A stretch of DNA of 64,000 bases from Streptomyces pristinaespiralis (GTDB lineage: Bacteria > Actinomycetota > Actinomycetes > Streptomycetales > Streptomycetaceae). The notes below the pieces were generated by a model. It was given only the letters and a program-made list of their open reading frames with translations, made no database searches and was not told where the DNA came from. This document shows positions 21,695 to 32,500 of this stretch, piece by piece (within the stretch, counting starts at the first letter, position 1; each line of letters opens with the position of its first letter). The position numbers were made by a program, and so were the translations under genes. The stretch lies in contig NZ_CP011340.1 in assembly GCF_001278075.1 (NCBI RefSeq), positions 2,976,001 through 3,040,000 of the forward strand. The letters are read 5' to 3'.

Positions 21695-22338
21695 TTGGCC
21701 ACCTCGAGGTCTGGTACGACCTTGCGCAGCTCGTCCGCGGACAGGGCGCCCTCACGCAGCAGGACCGGCACCTTGCCGGTGACGTCGACGATCGACGACG
21801 GCACGATGCCGGGCGTCGGGCCGCCGTCGAGGTAGACGGAGACGGAGTCGCCGAGCATCCCCTGCGCGGCGTCGCAGTCCTCTGGCGAGGGGTGTCCCGT
21901 GAGGTTGGCGCTGGAGACGGCCATCGGGCCGACCTCGGTGAGCAGTTCGATGGCGACGGGGTGCAGCGGCATCCGGATCGCGACGGTGCCACGGGTGTCA
22001 CCGAGGTTCCACTGCAGGGACGGCTGGTGCTTGGTGACCAGGGTCAGCGCGCCGGGCCAGTAGGCGTCGACGAGCTCCCACGCCTGCTCGGAGAAGTCGG
22101 TGACGAGCCCGTGCAGGGTGTTGGGCGAGCCGATGAGGACAGGGGTGGGCATGTTCCTGCCGCGTCCCTTGGCCTCGAGCAGGTCGGCGACGGCCTCGGG
22201 GCTGAAGGCGTCCGCACCGATGCCGTACACGGTGTCGGTGGGCAGCACGACGAGCTCGCCGCGGCGGACGGCCGATGCGGCCTCACGCAGGCCGGTGGTG
22301 CGATCCGTCGCGTCGTTGCAGTCGTATCGCCGAGCCAT
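21691..22338 (-). CDS. L-threonylcarbamoyladenylate synthase (Sua5/YwlC/YrdC)
   Basis: 215 residues with the YrdC fold. The N-terminal strand LPTDTVYGIGADAF and the PMAVSSANLTGHPS segment form the nucleotide/threonine pocket. It makes threonylcarbamoyl-AMP for the t6A37 modification of ANN-decoding tRNAs. It lies immediately downstream of prmC and upstream of the phosphatase-like gene, all on the minus strand. Confidence 0.95.
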   Translation of the reverse strand: MARRYDCNDATDRTTGLREAASAVRRGELVVLPTDTVYGIGADAFSPEAVADLLEAKGRGRNMPTPVLIGSPNTLHGLVTDFSEQAWELVDAYWPGALTLVTKHQPSLQWNLGDTRGTVAIRMPLHPVAIELLTEVGPMAVSSANLTGHPSPEDCDAAQGMLGDSVSVYLDGGPTPGIVPSSIVDVTGKVPVLLREGALSADELRKVVPDLEVAN

Positions 22339-22378
22339 CAGCGGGCCTCCTCGTACACGTGCTTGGTCATCTGCTTGG

Positions 22379-23224
22379 TCATGGCATGGCCTTGCGGGCG
22401 GTGGCGAACCGCGGCCGCTTGTTCAGGTCGGGGTGGTCGGCTGCGTCGGCCCACCCGGATTCCTCGTTGAAGATCCACGGCACCTGGCCGCCCTGGGTGT
22501 CGGCGTGCTCGATGACGACGAGACCGCCGGGCCTCAGCAGCCGGTGCGCGGTGCGTTCGATACCGCGGATGGTGTCCAGGCCGTCCTCGCCGGAGAACAG
22601 GGCCATCTGCGGGTCGTGGTCGCGCGCCTCGGGTGCGACGTACTCCCACTCGGTGAGCGGGATGTACGGCGGGTTGGAGATGACCAGGTCGACCTGGCCG
22701 TCGAGCTCGGGCAGCGCGGTGAGCGCGTCGCCGTGGTGGACGGTGACGCGGGATCCCTCGGCGTTCTTACGGGTCCACTTCAGGGCGTCCTCGGACAGCT
22801 CCACGGCGTGCACGCGCGAACGCGGCACTTCCTGGGCCATCGCGAGGGCGATGGCGCCGGAGCCGGAACACAGGTCGACGATGAGCGGCTCTACGACGTC
22901 CATGGCACGCACGGCTTCTATCGCCCATCCGACGACCGACTCGGTCTCGGGGCGCGGCACGAACACTCCGGGGCCGACCTGGAGCTCCAGGTAGCGGAAG
23001 AAGGCGCGCCCGGTGATGTGCTGGAGCGGCTCGCGCGCCTCCCTGCGGGCGACGGCCTCCCAGTAGCGGGCGTCGAAGTCCGCGTCCTTGACGTTGTGGA
23101 GCTCGCCCCGCTTCACGCCGTGCACGAACGCGGCGAGTTCCTCCGCGTCGAACCGCGGTGACGGCACGCCGGCGTCGGCCAGCCGCTGGGTGGCCTGGGC
23201 CACCTCGGCAAGCAGCAGGTTCAC
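22379..23224 (-). CDS. prmC: Peptide chain release factor N5-glutamine methyltransferase
   Basis: 281 residues. The N-terminal helical domain binds release factor, and the C-terminal SAM-dependent Rossmann fold has VDLCSGSGAIALAM and the catalytic NPPY in LVISNPPYIPL. It methylates the GGQ glutamine of RF1/RF2. It is directly downstream of prfA (gap about 90 bp), the conserved prfA-prmC pairing. Confidence 0.96.
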   Translation of the reverse strand: MNLLLAEVAQATQRLADAGVPSPRFDAEELAAFVHGVKRGELHNVKDADFDARYWEAVARREAREPLQHITGRAFFRYLELQVGPGVFVPRPETESVVGWAIEAVRAMDVVEPLIVDLCSGSGAIALAMAQEVPRSRVHAVELSEDALKWTRKNAEGSRVTVHHGDALTALPELDGQVDLVISNPPYIPLTEWEYVAPEARDHDPQMALFSGEDGLDTIRGIERTAHRLLRPGGLVVIEHADTQGGQVPWIFNEESGWADAADHPDLNKRPRFATARKAMP

Positions 23225-23311
23225 GTGCCTACCCTTCCTGTGACGCTCGTGCGGACGATTCCTGGACCTACGGGACTGCTGGGTACTGCACCGGCTCCGC
23301 CGGTTCGCGGG

Positions 23312-24391
23312 CTACTGGGCAGCCGCGAGCTTGGCGGCGGAGTCGGCGTCGACGCACGCCTGGATCACGGCGTCCAGGTCACCGTCGAGCACCTGGTCCA
23401 AGTTGTACGCCTTGAAGCCGACGCGGTGGTCCGAGATCCGGTTTTCCGGGAAGTTGTACGTACGGATCTTCTCCGACCGGTCGACCGTTCGGACCTGGCT
23501 GCGGCGGGCGTCCGCGGCCTTGCTCTCGGCCTCCTCCTGGGCTGCGGCGAGCAGCCTGGAGCGCAGGATACGCATGGCCTGCTCCTTGTTCTGGAGCTGG
23601 CTCTTCTCGTTCTGGCAGGAGGCGACGATGCCGGTCGGCAGGTGCGTGATGCGCACGGCGGAGTCGGTCGTGTTGACGGACTGGCCGCCGGGACCGGACG
23701 AGCGGTAGACGTCGATGCGCAGGTCGTTGGCGTGGATCTCGACGTCGATCTCCTCGGCCTCCGGCGTGACCAGCACACCGGCCGCGGAGGTGTGGATACG
23801 GCCCTGCGACTCGGTGGCGGGCACGCGCTGCACGCGGTGCACCCCGCCCTCGTACTTCAGCCGCGCCCAGACGCCCTGGCCGGGCTCGGTCGCGCCCTGG
23901 CCGCCCTTGGTCTTGACGGCGACCTGGACGTCCTTGTAGCCGCCGAGCTCGGACTCGGTGGAGTCGATGATCTCGGTCTTCCAGCCGACGCGCTCCGCGT
24001 AGCGCAGGTACATCCGCAGCAGGTCGCCCGCGAAGAGGGCGGACTCGTCGCCGCCCGCGCCGGCCTTGACCTCGAGGATGACGTCCTTGTCGTCGCTGGG
24101 GTCGCGCGGGACGAGCAGCAGCCGCAGCTTCTCGGTGAGCGCCTCGCGCTCCTTCTCCAGGTCCTTCACCTCGGCGGCGAAGTCCGGGTCGTCCTGGGCC
24201 AGTTCACGGGCCGTCCCGATGTCCTCGCCGGTCCGCTTCCAGGCGCGGTACGTGCCGACGATGGGCGTCAGCTCGGCGTAGCGCTTGTTCAGCTTGCGCG
24301 CGTTCGCCTGGTCGGCGTGGACCGAAGGGTCGGCGAGCTTCTTCTCCAGATCGGCGTGCTCGCCGATCAGTTCCTCGACCGCTTCGAACAT
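23312..24391 (-). CDS. prfA: Peptide chain release factor 1
   Basis: 359 residues from ATG 24391 ([16 protein letters not shown]). It contains the GGQ loop [21 protein letters not shown] and the RF1-type anticodon-like region. It terminates translation at UAA and UAG. The upstream open frame extending to 24610 is read-through over the L31 terminator. Confidence 0.97.
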   Translation of the reverse strand: MFEAVEELIGEHADLEKKLADPSVHADQANARKLNKRYAELTPIVGTYRAWKRTGEDIGTARELAQDDPDFAAEVKDLEKEREALTEKLRLLLVPRDPSDDKDVILEVKAGAGGDESALFAGDLLRMYLRYAERVGWKTEIIDSTESELGGYKDVQVAVKTKGGQGATEPGQGVWARLKYEGGVHRVQRVPATESQGRIHTSAAGVLVTPEAEEIDVEIHANDLRIDVYRSSGPGGQSVNTTDSAVRITHLPTGIVASCQNEKSQLQNKEQAMRILRSRLLAAAQEEAESKAADARRSQVRTVDRSEKIRTYNFPENRISDHRVGFKAYNLDQVLDGDLDAVIQACVDADSAAKLAAAQ

Positions 24392-24451
24392 CGATGGCTC
24401 CTGGTTCCGTACACGAAGGGGTGGCTGCGGTGGCTGCTCAGAACGGACAAA

Positions 24452-24495
24452 GCGCCGGTCCCGGCCACCCCGGAGGGGCGGCCGAGGACCGGCGC
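24452..24495 (-). terminator. Hairpin downstream of rpmE
   Basis: The outer stem is GCGCCGGTCC / GGACCGGCGC, with inner CGGCC/GGCCG and CCCC/GGGG pairs. It begins 9 nt after the rpmE stop, and prfA starts 60 nt further on. Confidence 0.7.
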
Positions 24496-24504
24496 AATGG
24501 CTCG

Positions 24505-24729
24505 CTACTTCTTGGCGGAGCCGGCAGCCTTGCCGAAGCGGGCCTCGAAGCGGGCCACACGGCCACCGGTGTCGAGGATCTTCTGCTTGCCCGTGTAGAA
24601 CGGGTGGCACTCGGAGCAGACCTCGGCGCGGATGTTGCCGCTCTGGATCGTGCTGCGGGTGGTGAACGACGCGCCGCAGGTGCAGCTGACCTGGGTCTCG
24701 ACGTACTCGGGGTGGATGTCGCGCTTCAA
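24505..24729 (-). CDS. rpmE: 50S ribosomal protein L31, zinc-binding type
   Basis: 74 residues from TTG 24729, preceded by AGGAG with a 5-nt spacer. Four zinc ligands are present: CTC in SCTCGAS and CSEC, so this is the Cys-containing C+ form expected under zinc sufficiency. The paralogue lacking Cys is usually Zur-controlled elsewhere in Streptomyces. Confidence 0.96.
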   Translation of the reverse strand: MKRDIHPEYVETQVSCTCGASFTTRSTIQSGNIRAEVCSECHPFYTGKQKILDTGGRVARFEARFGKAAGSAKK

Positions 24730-24877
24730 GGTGTCTCCTAGGTTCGGGAGGGCACCGGGTCGCACGGGCGGGGATGCTCGTACGTGAACCGGGGCCGACG
24801 TACCAGTCTGCCAGGACCGGCCGTATCTCCCAAAACCGGGGTGGGGGCTGAAGTATTCCTGGGGGCCGGAGTGGGTA

Positions 24878-26011
24878 TTACGGGCTCTTCACGACGGTGG
24901 CGGCGTCGCCCTTGTCGCCCGCGGAGTCCCGCACCGCGGAGGCCGGGATCGGCCGGTCCTGCTTGAGCGCCGTCCACACCTGCCGGGCGCCGGTCTCGAC
25001 GGGGACGACCCGGTTGGGGTCGGCCGGGTCGTACTCCACCGGCATCGTGATCATGTCGACGTCCTCCGCGCCGAGGGAGCTGAGCCCTCTGGCGAAGCCC
25101 ATCAGCTCGTTCACGGAGTCCAGCCCGGAGTCGGGCGTGATCGCCTTGGTGCCGGCGTCGGCGAGGTCCAGGAGCTTCTTCGGGCTGCTGAACACTCCGA
25201 CGTCCTTGACCTGGTCGATGAACGCCTTCATGAAGGCCTGCTGGAGCTGGATGCGGCCGAGGTCGCTGCCGTCGCCCACGCTCTTGCGGGTGCGTACGAG
25301 GCCGAGCGCCTGCTCCCCGTCCAGGCTGTGGGTGCCGGGGGCGAGGCTCAGGTGGCTCTTGCTGTCGTCGATCGGCCGCGTGGTGGTGATGTCGACGCCG
25401 CCGAGCTCGTCGATGAGCTTCTTGAAGCCCGTGAAGTCGACCTCGATGTAGTGGTCCATGCGGATCCCGGACATCGCCTCGACCGTCTTCACGGCGCAGG
25501 CGGGCCCGCCGACCTCGTACGCGCTGTTGAACATCGCCCGCTTCTCGCCGGGGACGGTGGTGCCGTCGCGGCCGGTGCACTCGGGCCGCCCCACCAGGGT
25601 GTCGCGCGGTACGGACACCACGCCGGCGCTCTTGTGGCCCTGGTAGACGTGCACGACCATCGCGGTGTCCGAGCGGGCCGCGCCGTCGTCGTCGCCGTAC
25701 TCGGAATTCGCGCCGGAACGGGAGTCGGAACCGAGCACCAGGATGTCCATGGAGCCGTTGTCGACGTTCTTCGGGCGGTCCTCGCCGAGGGCGGACTCGA
25801 TGTCGACGCCCTGGAGGTTCCCGTTGAGCTTGAAGTAGAGGAGGCCGAGACCGGAGCCGCCGACGAGCACCAGGGCGGCCGCGACCCATGCGACGACCGT
25901 CCAGGTCCTGCGGGCCTTCGTGGGCCGCTTACGGCGTCTGCCGCCCCTCGGGGGTCCCGCCACGCCCCCTGGGCGGAGTATTCGGCCGCCGCTGCTGCTC
26001 TGCTCGCTCAT
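24878..26011 (-). CDS. LytR-CpsA-Psr (LCP) family cell-wall glycopolymer ligase
   Basis: 377 residues. A basic cytoplasmic N-terminus (to about 36) is followed by one transmembrane helix ([21 protein letters not shown]) and an extracytoplasmic LCP domain with [32 protein letters not shown] and [24 protein letters not shown] proteins attach teichoic acids or other polymers from undecaprenyl-pyrophosphate carriers to peptidoglycan. Co-location with the WecA-like gene 6 kb away fits envelope glycan assembly. Confidence 0.94.
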   Translation of the reverse strand: MSEQSSSGGRILRPGGVAGPPRGGRRRKRPTKARRTWTVVAWVAAALVLVGGSGLGLLYFKLNGNLQGVDIESALGEDRPKNVDNGSMDILVLGSDSRSGANSEYGDDDGAARSDTAMVVHVYQGHKSAGVVSVPRDTLVGRPECTGRDGTTVPGEKRAMFNSAYEVGGPACAVKTVEAMSGIRMDHYIEVDFTGFKKLIDELGGVDITTTRPIDDSKSHLSLAPGTHSLDGEQALGLVRTRKSVGDGSDLGRIQLQQAFMKAFIDQVKDVGVFSSPKKLLDLADAGTKAITPDSGLDSVNELMGFARGLSSLGAEDVDMITMPVEYDPADPNRVVPVETGARQVWTALKQDRPIPASAVRDSAGDKGDAATVVKSP

Positions 26012-26137
26012 GCTCTCCTCGGCTCTCGCTGCTCCCGCTACCCCCGGTGGTGGTGTTCAGGCGCGGTTTGTCGTGGTTGCTCAGACGTCGGAGCAGCGAG
26101 AAGCGTTGCACGGCCCGGTGAGAACTCCCTGAGAACG

Positions 26138-26174
26138 CCTCGGGCCCACCGCGCGGTGCGCGATGGGCCCGAGG
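26138..26174 (-). terminator. Hairpin downstream of rho
   Basis: CCTCGGGCCCA and TGGGCCCGAGG form an 11-bp stem around a 15-nt loop, about 115 nt after the rho stop and before the LCP gene. It is a plausible terminator. Confidence 0.6.
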
Positions 26175-26289
26175 GACAGCTCCAGGGACCTGGTCCCCTC
26201 GGTCACCAGCGGTTTCTGCCGGTGGTGGAGGAGGACCGGTGGTCCCGCGCCGGGCCCTTGGCGGGCCCGGCGGCTGTGGCGAAGCTCTC

Positions 26290-28368
26290 TCAGTCGTTGC
26301 CGTTGCCGGCCGACGGAGTCGTCTTCTGGATCTGCAGCAGGAACTCGCCGTTCGACTTGGTCTGCTTCATCTTGTCGAGCAGCAGCTCGATCGCCTGCTG
26401 CTGGTCGAGCGCGTGCAGCACACGACGCAGCTTCCAGGTGACGGCGAGCTCGTCGCTGCCGAGCAGGATCTCTTCCTTACGGGTGCCGGACGCGTCGACG
26501 TCCACCGCCGGGAAGATGCGCTTGTCGGCGAGCTTGCGGTCGAGCTTGAGCTCCGCGTTGCCGGTGCCCTTGAACTCCTCGAAGATCACCTCGTCCATCC
26601 GCGAGCCGGTGTCGACCAGCGCGGTGGCCAGGATGGTCAGCGAGCCGCCGTCCTCGATGTTGCGCGCGGCGCCGAAGAAGCGCTTCGGCGGGTAGAGCGC
26701 GGTCGAGTCGACACCACCGGACAGGATGCGTCCGGAGGCCGGGGCCGCCAGGTTGTAGGCGCGGCCGAGGCGGGTGATCGAGTCCAGCAGGACGACCACG
26801 TCGTGACCCAGCTCGACGAGGCGCTTGGCGCGCTCGATGGCCAGCTCGGCGACGGTGGTGTGGTCCTCGGCGGGACGGTCGAAGGTCGAGGAGATGACCT
26901 CGCCCTTCACCGACCGCTGCATGTCGGTGACCTCTTCCGGACGCTCGTCGACGAGGACGACCATCAGGTGGCACTCGGGGTTGTTGTGGGTGATCGCGTT
27001 GGCGATCGCCTGCATGATCATGGTCTTGCCGGTCTTCGGCGGGGCCACGATCAGGCCTCGCTGGCCCTTGCCGATCGGCGCGACGAGGTCGATGATCCGG
27101 GTCGTCAGCACGCCCGGGTCGGTCTCGAGACGCAGCCGGTCCTGCGGGTACAGCGGGGTCAGCTTGTTGAACTCGGGGCGGCCGCGGCCCGATTCGGGCG
27201 CCATGCCGTTGACCGAGTCCAGGCGGACCAGCGCGTTGAACTTCTCGCGGCGCTCGCCTTCCTTGGGCTGGCGCACGGCACCGGTGACGTGGTCACCCTT
27301 GCGCAGGCCGTTCTTGCGGACCTGGGCGAGGGAGACGTACACGTCGTTCGGGCCGGGCAGGTAGCCGGAGGTCCGGATGAACGCGTAGTTGTCGAGGATG
27401 TCCAGGATGCCCGCGACGGGGATCAGGACGTCGTCGTCGGAGACCTGCGGCTCGCCGGCCTGGAAGTCGTCACGGCCACGGCGGCCACGGCGGTCGCGGT
27501 AGCGGCCGCGGCGTCCGCGACGGCCACCGGCCTCGTCGTCGAAGTCGTCCTGGGGGCCGGTGCTCTGCTGGCCGCCCTGGCGCTGCTGGCGCTGGCCGCC
27601 GCCCTGCTGCTGCTGGTCGTCGCCCTTGCCGCGGCGGTCACGCTGACGCTCACGGCGCTCGCCGCGGTCCCCGCGCTCGCCCCGGTCGCCACGCTCGGCG
27701 CGGTCCCCACGGTCGGCGCGGTCGCCACGCTGACGGTCACGGCGGCCTTCCGCGGTGTCCACGGCGGTGTCGGCCTTGGCCTCGGGCCGCTCGTCGGTCT
27801 TGACGTCGGTCTTGACCTCGACGGCGGTGTCCCCGCGGGCCTCGGTGCGGGTGTCCGGGCTGCCCGCCTGCGCCGTGGCGCGGCGGCGGCGGCGCTCACC
27901 GGCGGGCTGGTCGTCTCCCCCGGAGCCTGCGGCCTGGGCGATGCCTCCGGCCGGTTGTCCCGGGATGTCGATCTGCTGCTGGGCGACGGCCTTCTCGGCC
28001 TTGTCGGCCTTCTCCGCCTTCTCGGCGGCGGGGGCAGCGGCCTCGTCACCCGTGCGGGTCTTCGACGTGGCGCGGCGCTTGGGCTTGGCAGGGGCCTCGG
28101 CGCCCGCCTCGGCGCTCTTCGCCGGGGAGCTCCCTCCGGCCTGCGCCTCCTTGATGACCTCGATCAGCTGGCTCTTGCGCATACGCGCGGTGCCCCTGAT
28201 GCCGAGGCCGGACGCGACCTGCTGCAGCTCGGCCAGGACCATGCCCTCGAGGCCGGTGCCGGAGCGGCGGCGCCGTGAGGTGGTGCCCGAGGCAGCACCT
28301 GCGGCGGGCGCGGCGTTGTCGACGTTGTTGTCGGCAGTCACGCCCATCAGATCGGTGGTGTCGCTCAC
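26290..28368 (-). CDS. rho: Transcription termination factor Rho with a long Arg-rich insertion
   Basis: 692 residues from GTG 28368, with AAGGA 7 nt upstream. A Rho_N SAP-like domain (about 35-85) is followed by a low-complexity region of about 230 residues rich in Arg, Asp, Glu, Gly and Gln, with RGDRGER-type repeats. Then come the CSD RNA-binding domain and the ATPase with P-loop PPKTGKT. It is a hexameric helicase that ends transcription. The insertion is typical of high-GC actinobacteria and probably adds RNA affinity or phase-separation behaviour. It lies downstream of the thrBC genes. Confidence 0.96.
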   Translation of the reverse strand: MSDTTDLMGVTADNNVDNAAPAAGAASGTTSRRRRSGTGLEGMVLAELQQVASGLGIRGTARMRKSQLIEVIKEAQAGGSSPAKSAEAGAEAPAKPKRRATSKTRTGDEAAAPAAEKAEKADKAEKAVAQQQIDIPGQPAGGIAQAAGSGGDDQPAGERRRRRATAQAGSPDTRTEARGDTAVEVKTDVKTDERPEAKADTAVDTAEGRRDRQRGDRADRGDRAERGDRGERGDRGERRERQRDRRGKGDDQQQQGGGQRQQRQGGQQSTGPQDDFDDEAGGRRGRRGRYRDRRGRRGRDDFQAGEPQVSDDDVLIPVAGILDILDNYAFIRTSGYLPGPNDVYVSLAQVRKNGLRKGDHVTGAVRQPKEGERREKFNALVRLDSVNGMAPESGRGRPEFNKLTPLYPQDRLRLETDPGVLTTRIIDLVAPIGKGQRGLIVAPPKTGKTMIMQAIANAITHNNPECHLMVVLVDERPEEVTDMQRSVKGEVISSTFDRPAEDHTTVAELAIERAKRLVELGHDVVVLLDSITRLGRAYNLAAPASGRILSGGVDSTALYPPKRFFGAARNIEDGGSLTILATALVDTGSRMDEVIFEEFKGTGNAELKLDRKLADKRIFPAVDVDASGTRKEEILLGSDELAVTWKLRRVLHALDQQQAIELLLDKMKQTKSNGEFLLQIQKTTPSAGNGND

Positions 28369-28772
28369 GAAGGGTCCTTCCCTGGAGCGGACGTCGGCCT
28401 TCTGGCTCGGCGACCGGTTGTGCTGTCCGGCTGCGGTCCTGGGTGTGGGCCGTGCCGGAGCGGTGGTCCCGCCGGAGAATTGACGGCGGAGAGAGATACA
28501 TGCATACGTGCAAGGTCCGGCCCGAGGTCCCCCTGCTCGGCCCACTCCTGGAAAAAGCGAGGGGTGTCGTGCCGGTTCCGGAGCGTGCTCGAAACTGCTC
28601 AGGCAGGCTGCTCAGGCAGTTTGGGGAGGCTCCCGGAAGAATGGTGGTCCCGATGAGGGACGCAAAGCGCCGCGTCGTGAGGACGACGACCGCTGACTTG
28701 AGGTTAACACTACCGGCTCCAACAAACATTCCCCCTCTCTCTCACCGGCAATCGTGTGGCAAACGTGTGTCC
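28369..28772 (-). promoter_or_regulatory. rho upstream region, no gene found
   Basis: This 404-bp gap separates thrB (upstream) from rho. It should carry the rho promoter and leader, and rho leaders are commonly autoregulated. TAGTGT (28712-28707) resembles a -10 box but lacks a matching -35. Small open frames here look like composition artefacts. Confidence 0.3.
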
Positions 28773-29690
28773 CTAGGGCGCGAGCGGCAGAACGCTCGCA
28801 CCCGCGGCGTCGAAGGCGAGCCGGTTGGCCGCCCATCCCTCGCCCGCCAGCCGTGCGACCTTGTCGGCCGCACTGTCCTCGGCCAGCGCGAGCACCGTGG
28901 GGCCCGCGCCGGAGATGACTGCGGGAACGCCGTCGGCGCGCAGTCGGTTCACCAGATCGACGCTCTGCGGCATCGCCGGGGCCCGGTACTCCTGGTGGAG
29001 ACGGTCCTCCGTGGCGGGCAGCAGCAGCTCAGGACGCCTGGTCAGCGCCTCGACGAGGAGGGCGGCCCGGCCCGCGTTGGCGGCGGCGTCGACATGCGGC
29101 ACGGTACGCGGGAGAAGCCCGCGGGCCGTCTCCGTGAGCACCGGCTTGGACGGAACGAAAACCACCGGAACGACGGAATCGGCGGGATCCATCCTGATCG
29201 CGCGCGCCGCTCCCGATTCGGTCCAGGCGAGGGTGAAACCGCCGAGGAGACAGGCGGCGACGTTGTCGGGGTGGCCCTCGATCTCGGTCGCGAGCTCGAG
29301 CAGCGCCACGTCGTCGAGCTTCGCGTCGCCCCCTATCGTCACGGCGCGGGCGGCGACGATGCCGGCGCAGATCGCGGCCGAGGAGGACCCGAGACCGCGG
29401 CCGTGCGGGATGCGGTTGGCGCAGACGACCTCGAGGCCGCGCGGCTGTCCGCCGAGCAGGTCGAAGGCCGTGCGCAGGGCCCGTACCAGCAGGTGGTTCT
29501 CGTCCCGGGGCAGGGTCGACGCGCCCTCACCGGCGATGTCGATGTGCAGACCGGAGTCCGCGACCCGGACGACCACGTCGTCGTACAGACCGAGCGACAG
29601 CCCGAGGGCATCGAAGCCCGGACCGAGATTGGCGCTGGTTGCGGGGACGCGCACCCGGACGGCGGCGGCGCGGAACGCTGGACCGGCCAT
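28773..29690 (-). CDS. thrB: Homoserine kinase
   Basis: 305 residues from ATG 29690. GHMP kinase fold: motif 1 near VPATSANLGPGFDALG, the glycine-rich ATP loop HGRGLGSSSAAI, and motif 3 near ISGAGPTVLAL. It makes O-phosphohomoserine for ThrC. It is separated from thrC by a 342-bp gap with a hairpin, so it may have its own promoter. Confidence 0.96.
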   Translation of the reverse strand: MAGPAFRAAAVRVRVPATSANLGPGFDALGLSLGLYDDVVVRVADSGLHIDIAGEGASTLPRDENHLLVRALRTAFDLLGGQPRGLEVVCANRIPHGRGLGSSSAAICAGIVAARAVTIGGDAKLDDVALLELATEIEGHPDNVAACLLGGFTLAWTESGAARAIRMDPADSVVPVVFVPSKPVLTETARGLLPRTVPHVDAAANAGRAALLVEALTRRPELLLPATEDRLHQEYRAPAMPQSVDLVNRLRADGVPAVISGAGPTVLALAEDSAADKVARLAGEGWAANRLAFDAAGASVLPLAP

Positions 29691-29865
29691 CGCTCGACGA
29701 CTCTCCTTGGTTCTGAACTGCGGGATGTACACGATTGGTTCGAGAGGCAGGAATACCCGTGGGCCTCGGCGGTGGAAACACCGCGACGGCAACGACACCG
29801 CGCATATGCGGCGGGCCGGGTTCGGGTACAGCCTATCGAAGGAAGGTTCACCTGCGACATAGGGC

Positions 29866-29905
29866 GCACAGGAGGCGCACGATGCGTGTCGCGAGCCTCC
29901 TGTGC
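29866..29905 (-). terminator. Hairpin between thrC and thrB
   Basis: GCACAGGAGGC (29866-29876) and GCCTCCTGTGC (29895-29905) form an 11-bp stem with an 18-nt loop. It lies about 130 nt after the thrC stop. It may be a terminator or a regulatory leader for thrB; the rest of 29691-30032 shows nothing clear. Confidence 0.45.
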
Positions 29906-30032
29906 CTCTACGTGTGACGTTGTCCGGGTTGCCATACTTTCCAGTAGGGCAACTGGACGGGCACAAGCGGTCTTCCGGCCGGATCAGGGCCGCGAGCCGC
30001 CCTGATCACGCCAGATGCTCCGTGCCGTCGGG

Positions 30033-31103
30033 CTACGCCAGCCCGAGACGCTCCGCCGCCGCGGCCGCGTCGACCGGGACGGTGACCGGCTGGGGCGCTC
30101 CGGCGACCGCCCAGTCGGGGTCCTTCAGACCGTTGCCGGTGACCGTGCACACGATCTTCTGGCCCGGATCGACCTTGCCCTGCTCGGCGGCCTTCAGCAG
30201 ACCGGCGACGGACGCGGCCGACGCCGGCTCGACGAAGACACCCTCCTGCGACGCCAACAGACGGTAGGCGCGCAGGATCTCACGGTCCGTCACCTCGTCG
30301 ATGAAGCCGCCCGACTCGTCGCGAGCGGCGATCGCCTGTGTCCAGGACGCGGGATTGCCGATCCGGATCGCGGTGGCGATCGTCGACGGGTCCTTCACGA
30401 CCTCGCCGCGCACGATCGGCGCGGAGCCGGAAGCCTGGAAACCCCACATACGGGGCGTGCGGGAGGACATGCCGTCCGCGGAGTACTCCTTGTACCCCTT
30501 CCAGTACGCCGTGATGTTGCCGGCGTTGCCGACGGGCAGCACATGGATGTCGGGGGCGTCGCCGAGCGCGTCGACGATCTCGAAGGACGCGGTCTTCTGA
30601 CCCTCGATCCGGTACGGGTTGACCGAATTGACCAGCGCCACCGGGTAGTTCTCCGAGAGGCTGCGGGCCAGGTTCAGGCAGTCGTCGAAGTTGCCGTCGA
30701 CCTGAAGGATCTTCGACCCGTAGACCAGGGCCTGGCCCATCTTGCCGAGGGCGATCTTGCCCTGCGGCACGAGGACCGCGCAGACCATCCCGGCTCGCAC
30801 CGCGTACGCGGCGGCGGAGGCGGAGGTGTTGCCGGTGGAGGCACAGATGACGGCCTGCGCGCCCTCCTCCTTGGCCCGGGTGATGGCCATCGTCATACCC
30901 CGGTCCTTGAAGGACCCGGTGGGGTTGGCGCCCTCGACCTTGAGGTGCACCTCGCAGCCCGTGCGCTCGGAGAGGACCTGCGCCGGGACGAGCGGCGTGC
31001 CACCCTCACGGAGCGTGACGACCGGCGTCGCGTCCGTGACCGGAAGGCGGTCCCGGTACTCCTCGATGATGCCGCGCCACTGGTGGGTGCCGTTGGTGGT
31101 CAT
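30033..31103 (-). CDS. thrC: Threonine synthase
   Basis: 356 residues from ATG 31103 (MTTNGTHQW). PLP-dependent fold type II with the cofactor Lys in [14 protein letters not shown] and the phosphate-binding GNAGNI loop. It converts O-phosphohomoserine to threonine. It lies 7 bp downstream of hom. Confidence 0.96.
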   Translation of the reverse strand: MTTNGTHQWRGIIEEYRDRLPVTDATPVVTLREGGTPLVPAQVLSERTGCEVHLKVEGANPTGSFKDRGMTMAITRAKEEGAQAVICASTGNTSASAAAYAVRAGMVCAVLVPQGKIALGKMGQALVYGSKILQVDGNFDDCLNLARSLSENYPVALVNSVNPYRIEGQKTASFEIVDALGDAPDIHVLPVGNAGNITAYWKGYKEYSADGMSSRTPRMWGFQASGSAPIVRGEVVKDPSTIATAIRIGNPASWTQAIAARDESGGFIDEVTDREILRAYRLLASQEGVFVEPASAASVAGLLKAAEQGKVDPGQKIVCTVTGNGLKDPDWAVAGAPQPVTVPVDAAAAAERLGLA

Positions 31104-31110
31104 GGGTCCC

Positions 31111-32403
31111 TTACTCCCCTTCAACACGCATGATGCTGGCGACACCGCGCACGGTGTCGAGCTTGCGCAGCGCTTCGACGGTCCCGGAAAGGGCGGCGTC
31201 GGGCGCGCGGTGGGTGACGACGACGAGAGACGCCTCGCCGTCCTTGCCCTGCTGGCGCACCGTATCGATGGATACGCCGTGCTCGGCGAAGACCGTCGCC
31301 ACCTGGGCGAGAACGCCCGGCTTGTCGGCCACGTCGAGGCTGATGTGGTAGCGCGTCACCACGTCACCCATCGGGCTCACGGGCAGTTGGGTGTACGCCG
31401 ACTCGCCGGGCCCCGTCGCCTCGGCGAGTTTGTTGCGGCACACGGCGACGAGGTCGCCGAGCACGGCGGACGCGGTGGGCGAGCCGCCGGCGCCGGGGCC
31501 GTAGAACATCAGCTGCCCGGCGGCCTCGGCCTCGACGAAGACGGCGTTGTACGCCTCGCGGACCGACGCCAGCGGGTGGCTGAGCGGGATCATCGCGGGG
31601 TGCACGCGGGCCGTCACCGACTGCCCGTCCGCCGCCCGCTCGCAGATCGCGAGGAGCTTGACGGTGCAGCCCATGCGGCGGGCGGAGGCCATGTCGGCGG
31701 CGGTGACCTCGGTGAGGCCCTCGCGGTAGACGTCGTCGAGGCGCACCCGGGTGTGGAAGGCGATCCCGGCGAGGATGGCGGCCTTGGCGGCCGCGTCGAA
31801 GCCCTCGACGTCGGCGGTCGGGTCGGCCTCGGCGTAGCCGAGGGCGGTCGCCTCGTCCAGCGCCTCGGAGTATCCGGCCCCCGAGCTGTCCATCTTGTCG
31901 AGGATGAAGTTGGTCGTGCCGTTGACGATGCCGAGGACGCGGTTGACCTTGTCGCCGGCGAGGGACTCGCGCAGCGGCCTGATCAGCGGGATCGCACCGG
32001 CGACGGCGGCCTCGAAGTACAGGTCACGGCCGTGCTGCTCGGCGGCGGCGTACAGCGTCGCGCCGTCCTCGGCGAGCAGCGCCTTGTTGGCGGAGACCAC
32101 GGAGGCGCCGTGCTCGAACGCGGTGGTGATGAGGGTGCGGGCGGGCTCGATGCCGCCGATGACCTCGATGACCACGTCGATGTCGCCGCGTTTCACGAGC
32201 GCGGTCGCGTCCGTGGTGATGAGCGCCGGGTCGATGCCCTCGCGCACCTTCGACGGCCGGCGCACGGCGACCCCGGCGAGCTCCACCGGGGCGCCGATCC
32301 GCGCGGCGAGGTCGTCGGCGTGCGTCGTCATGATGCGCGCCACCTCTGAGCCGACCACTCCACAGCCCAGCAGCGCCACCTTCAGCGGACGCGTACGCAT
32401 CAT
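31111..32403 (-). CDS. hom: Homoserine dehydrogenase with C-terminal ACT domain
   Basis: 430 residues from ATG 32403; a second ATG directly follows. The NAD(P)-binding motif GCGVVGSEV is near residues 12-20, the substrate region contains [19 protein letters not shown], and a C-terminal ACT domain (about 350-430) implies threonine feedback control. It reduces aspartate semialdehyde to homoserine. It is the first gene of the hom-thrC pair. Confidence 0.96.
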   Translation of the reverse strand: MMRTRPLKVALLGCGVVGSEVARIMTTHADDLAARIGAPVELAGVAVRRPSKVREGIDPALITTDATALVKRGDIDVVIEVIGGIEPARTLITTAFEHGASVVSANKALLAEDGATLYAAAEQHGRDLYFEAAVAGAIPLIRPLRESLAGDKVNRVLGIVNGTTNFILDKMDSSGAGYSEALDEATALGYAEADPTADVEGFDAAAKAAILAGIAFHTRVRLDDVYREGLTEVTAADMASARRMGCTVKLLAICERAADGQSVTARVHPAMIPLSHPLASVREAYNAVFVEAEAAGQLMFYGPGAGGSPTASAVLGDLVAVCRNKLAEATGPGESAYTQLPVSPMGDVVTRYHISLDVADKPGVLAQVATVFAEHGVSIDTVRQQGKDGEASLVVVTHRAPDAALSGTVEALRKLDTVRGVASIMRVEGE

Positions 32404-32500
32404 CCGACCTCGCTTCTCATTACTTCTTGGATGTGGACCAGTCTCACCCACCGAACCGGAGTTTCTATCCTCCGTCCGGCATGCGAGACATCTATCTCAA

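Noticed and set aside
28508..28696. Short open frame between rho and thrB
   Set aside because: No conserved motif or ribosome binding site; likely part of the rho upstream region.
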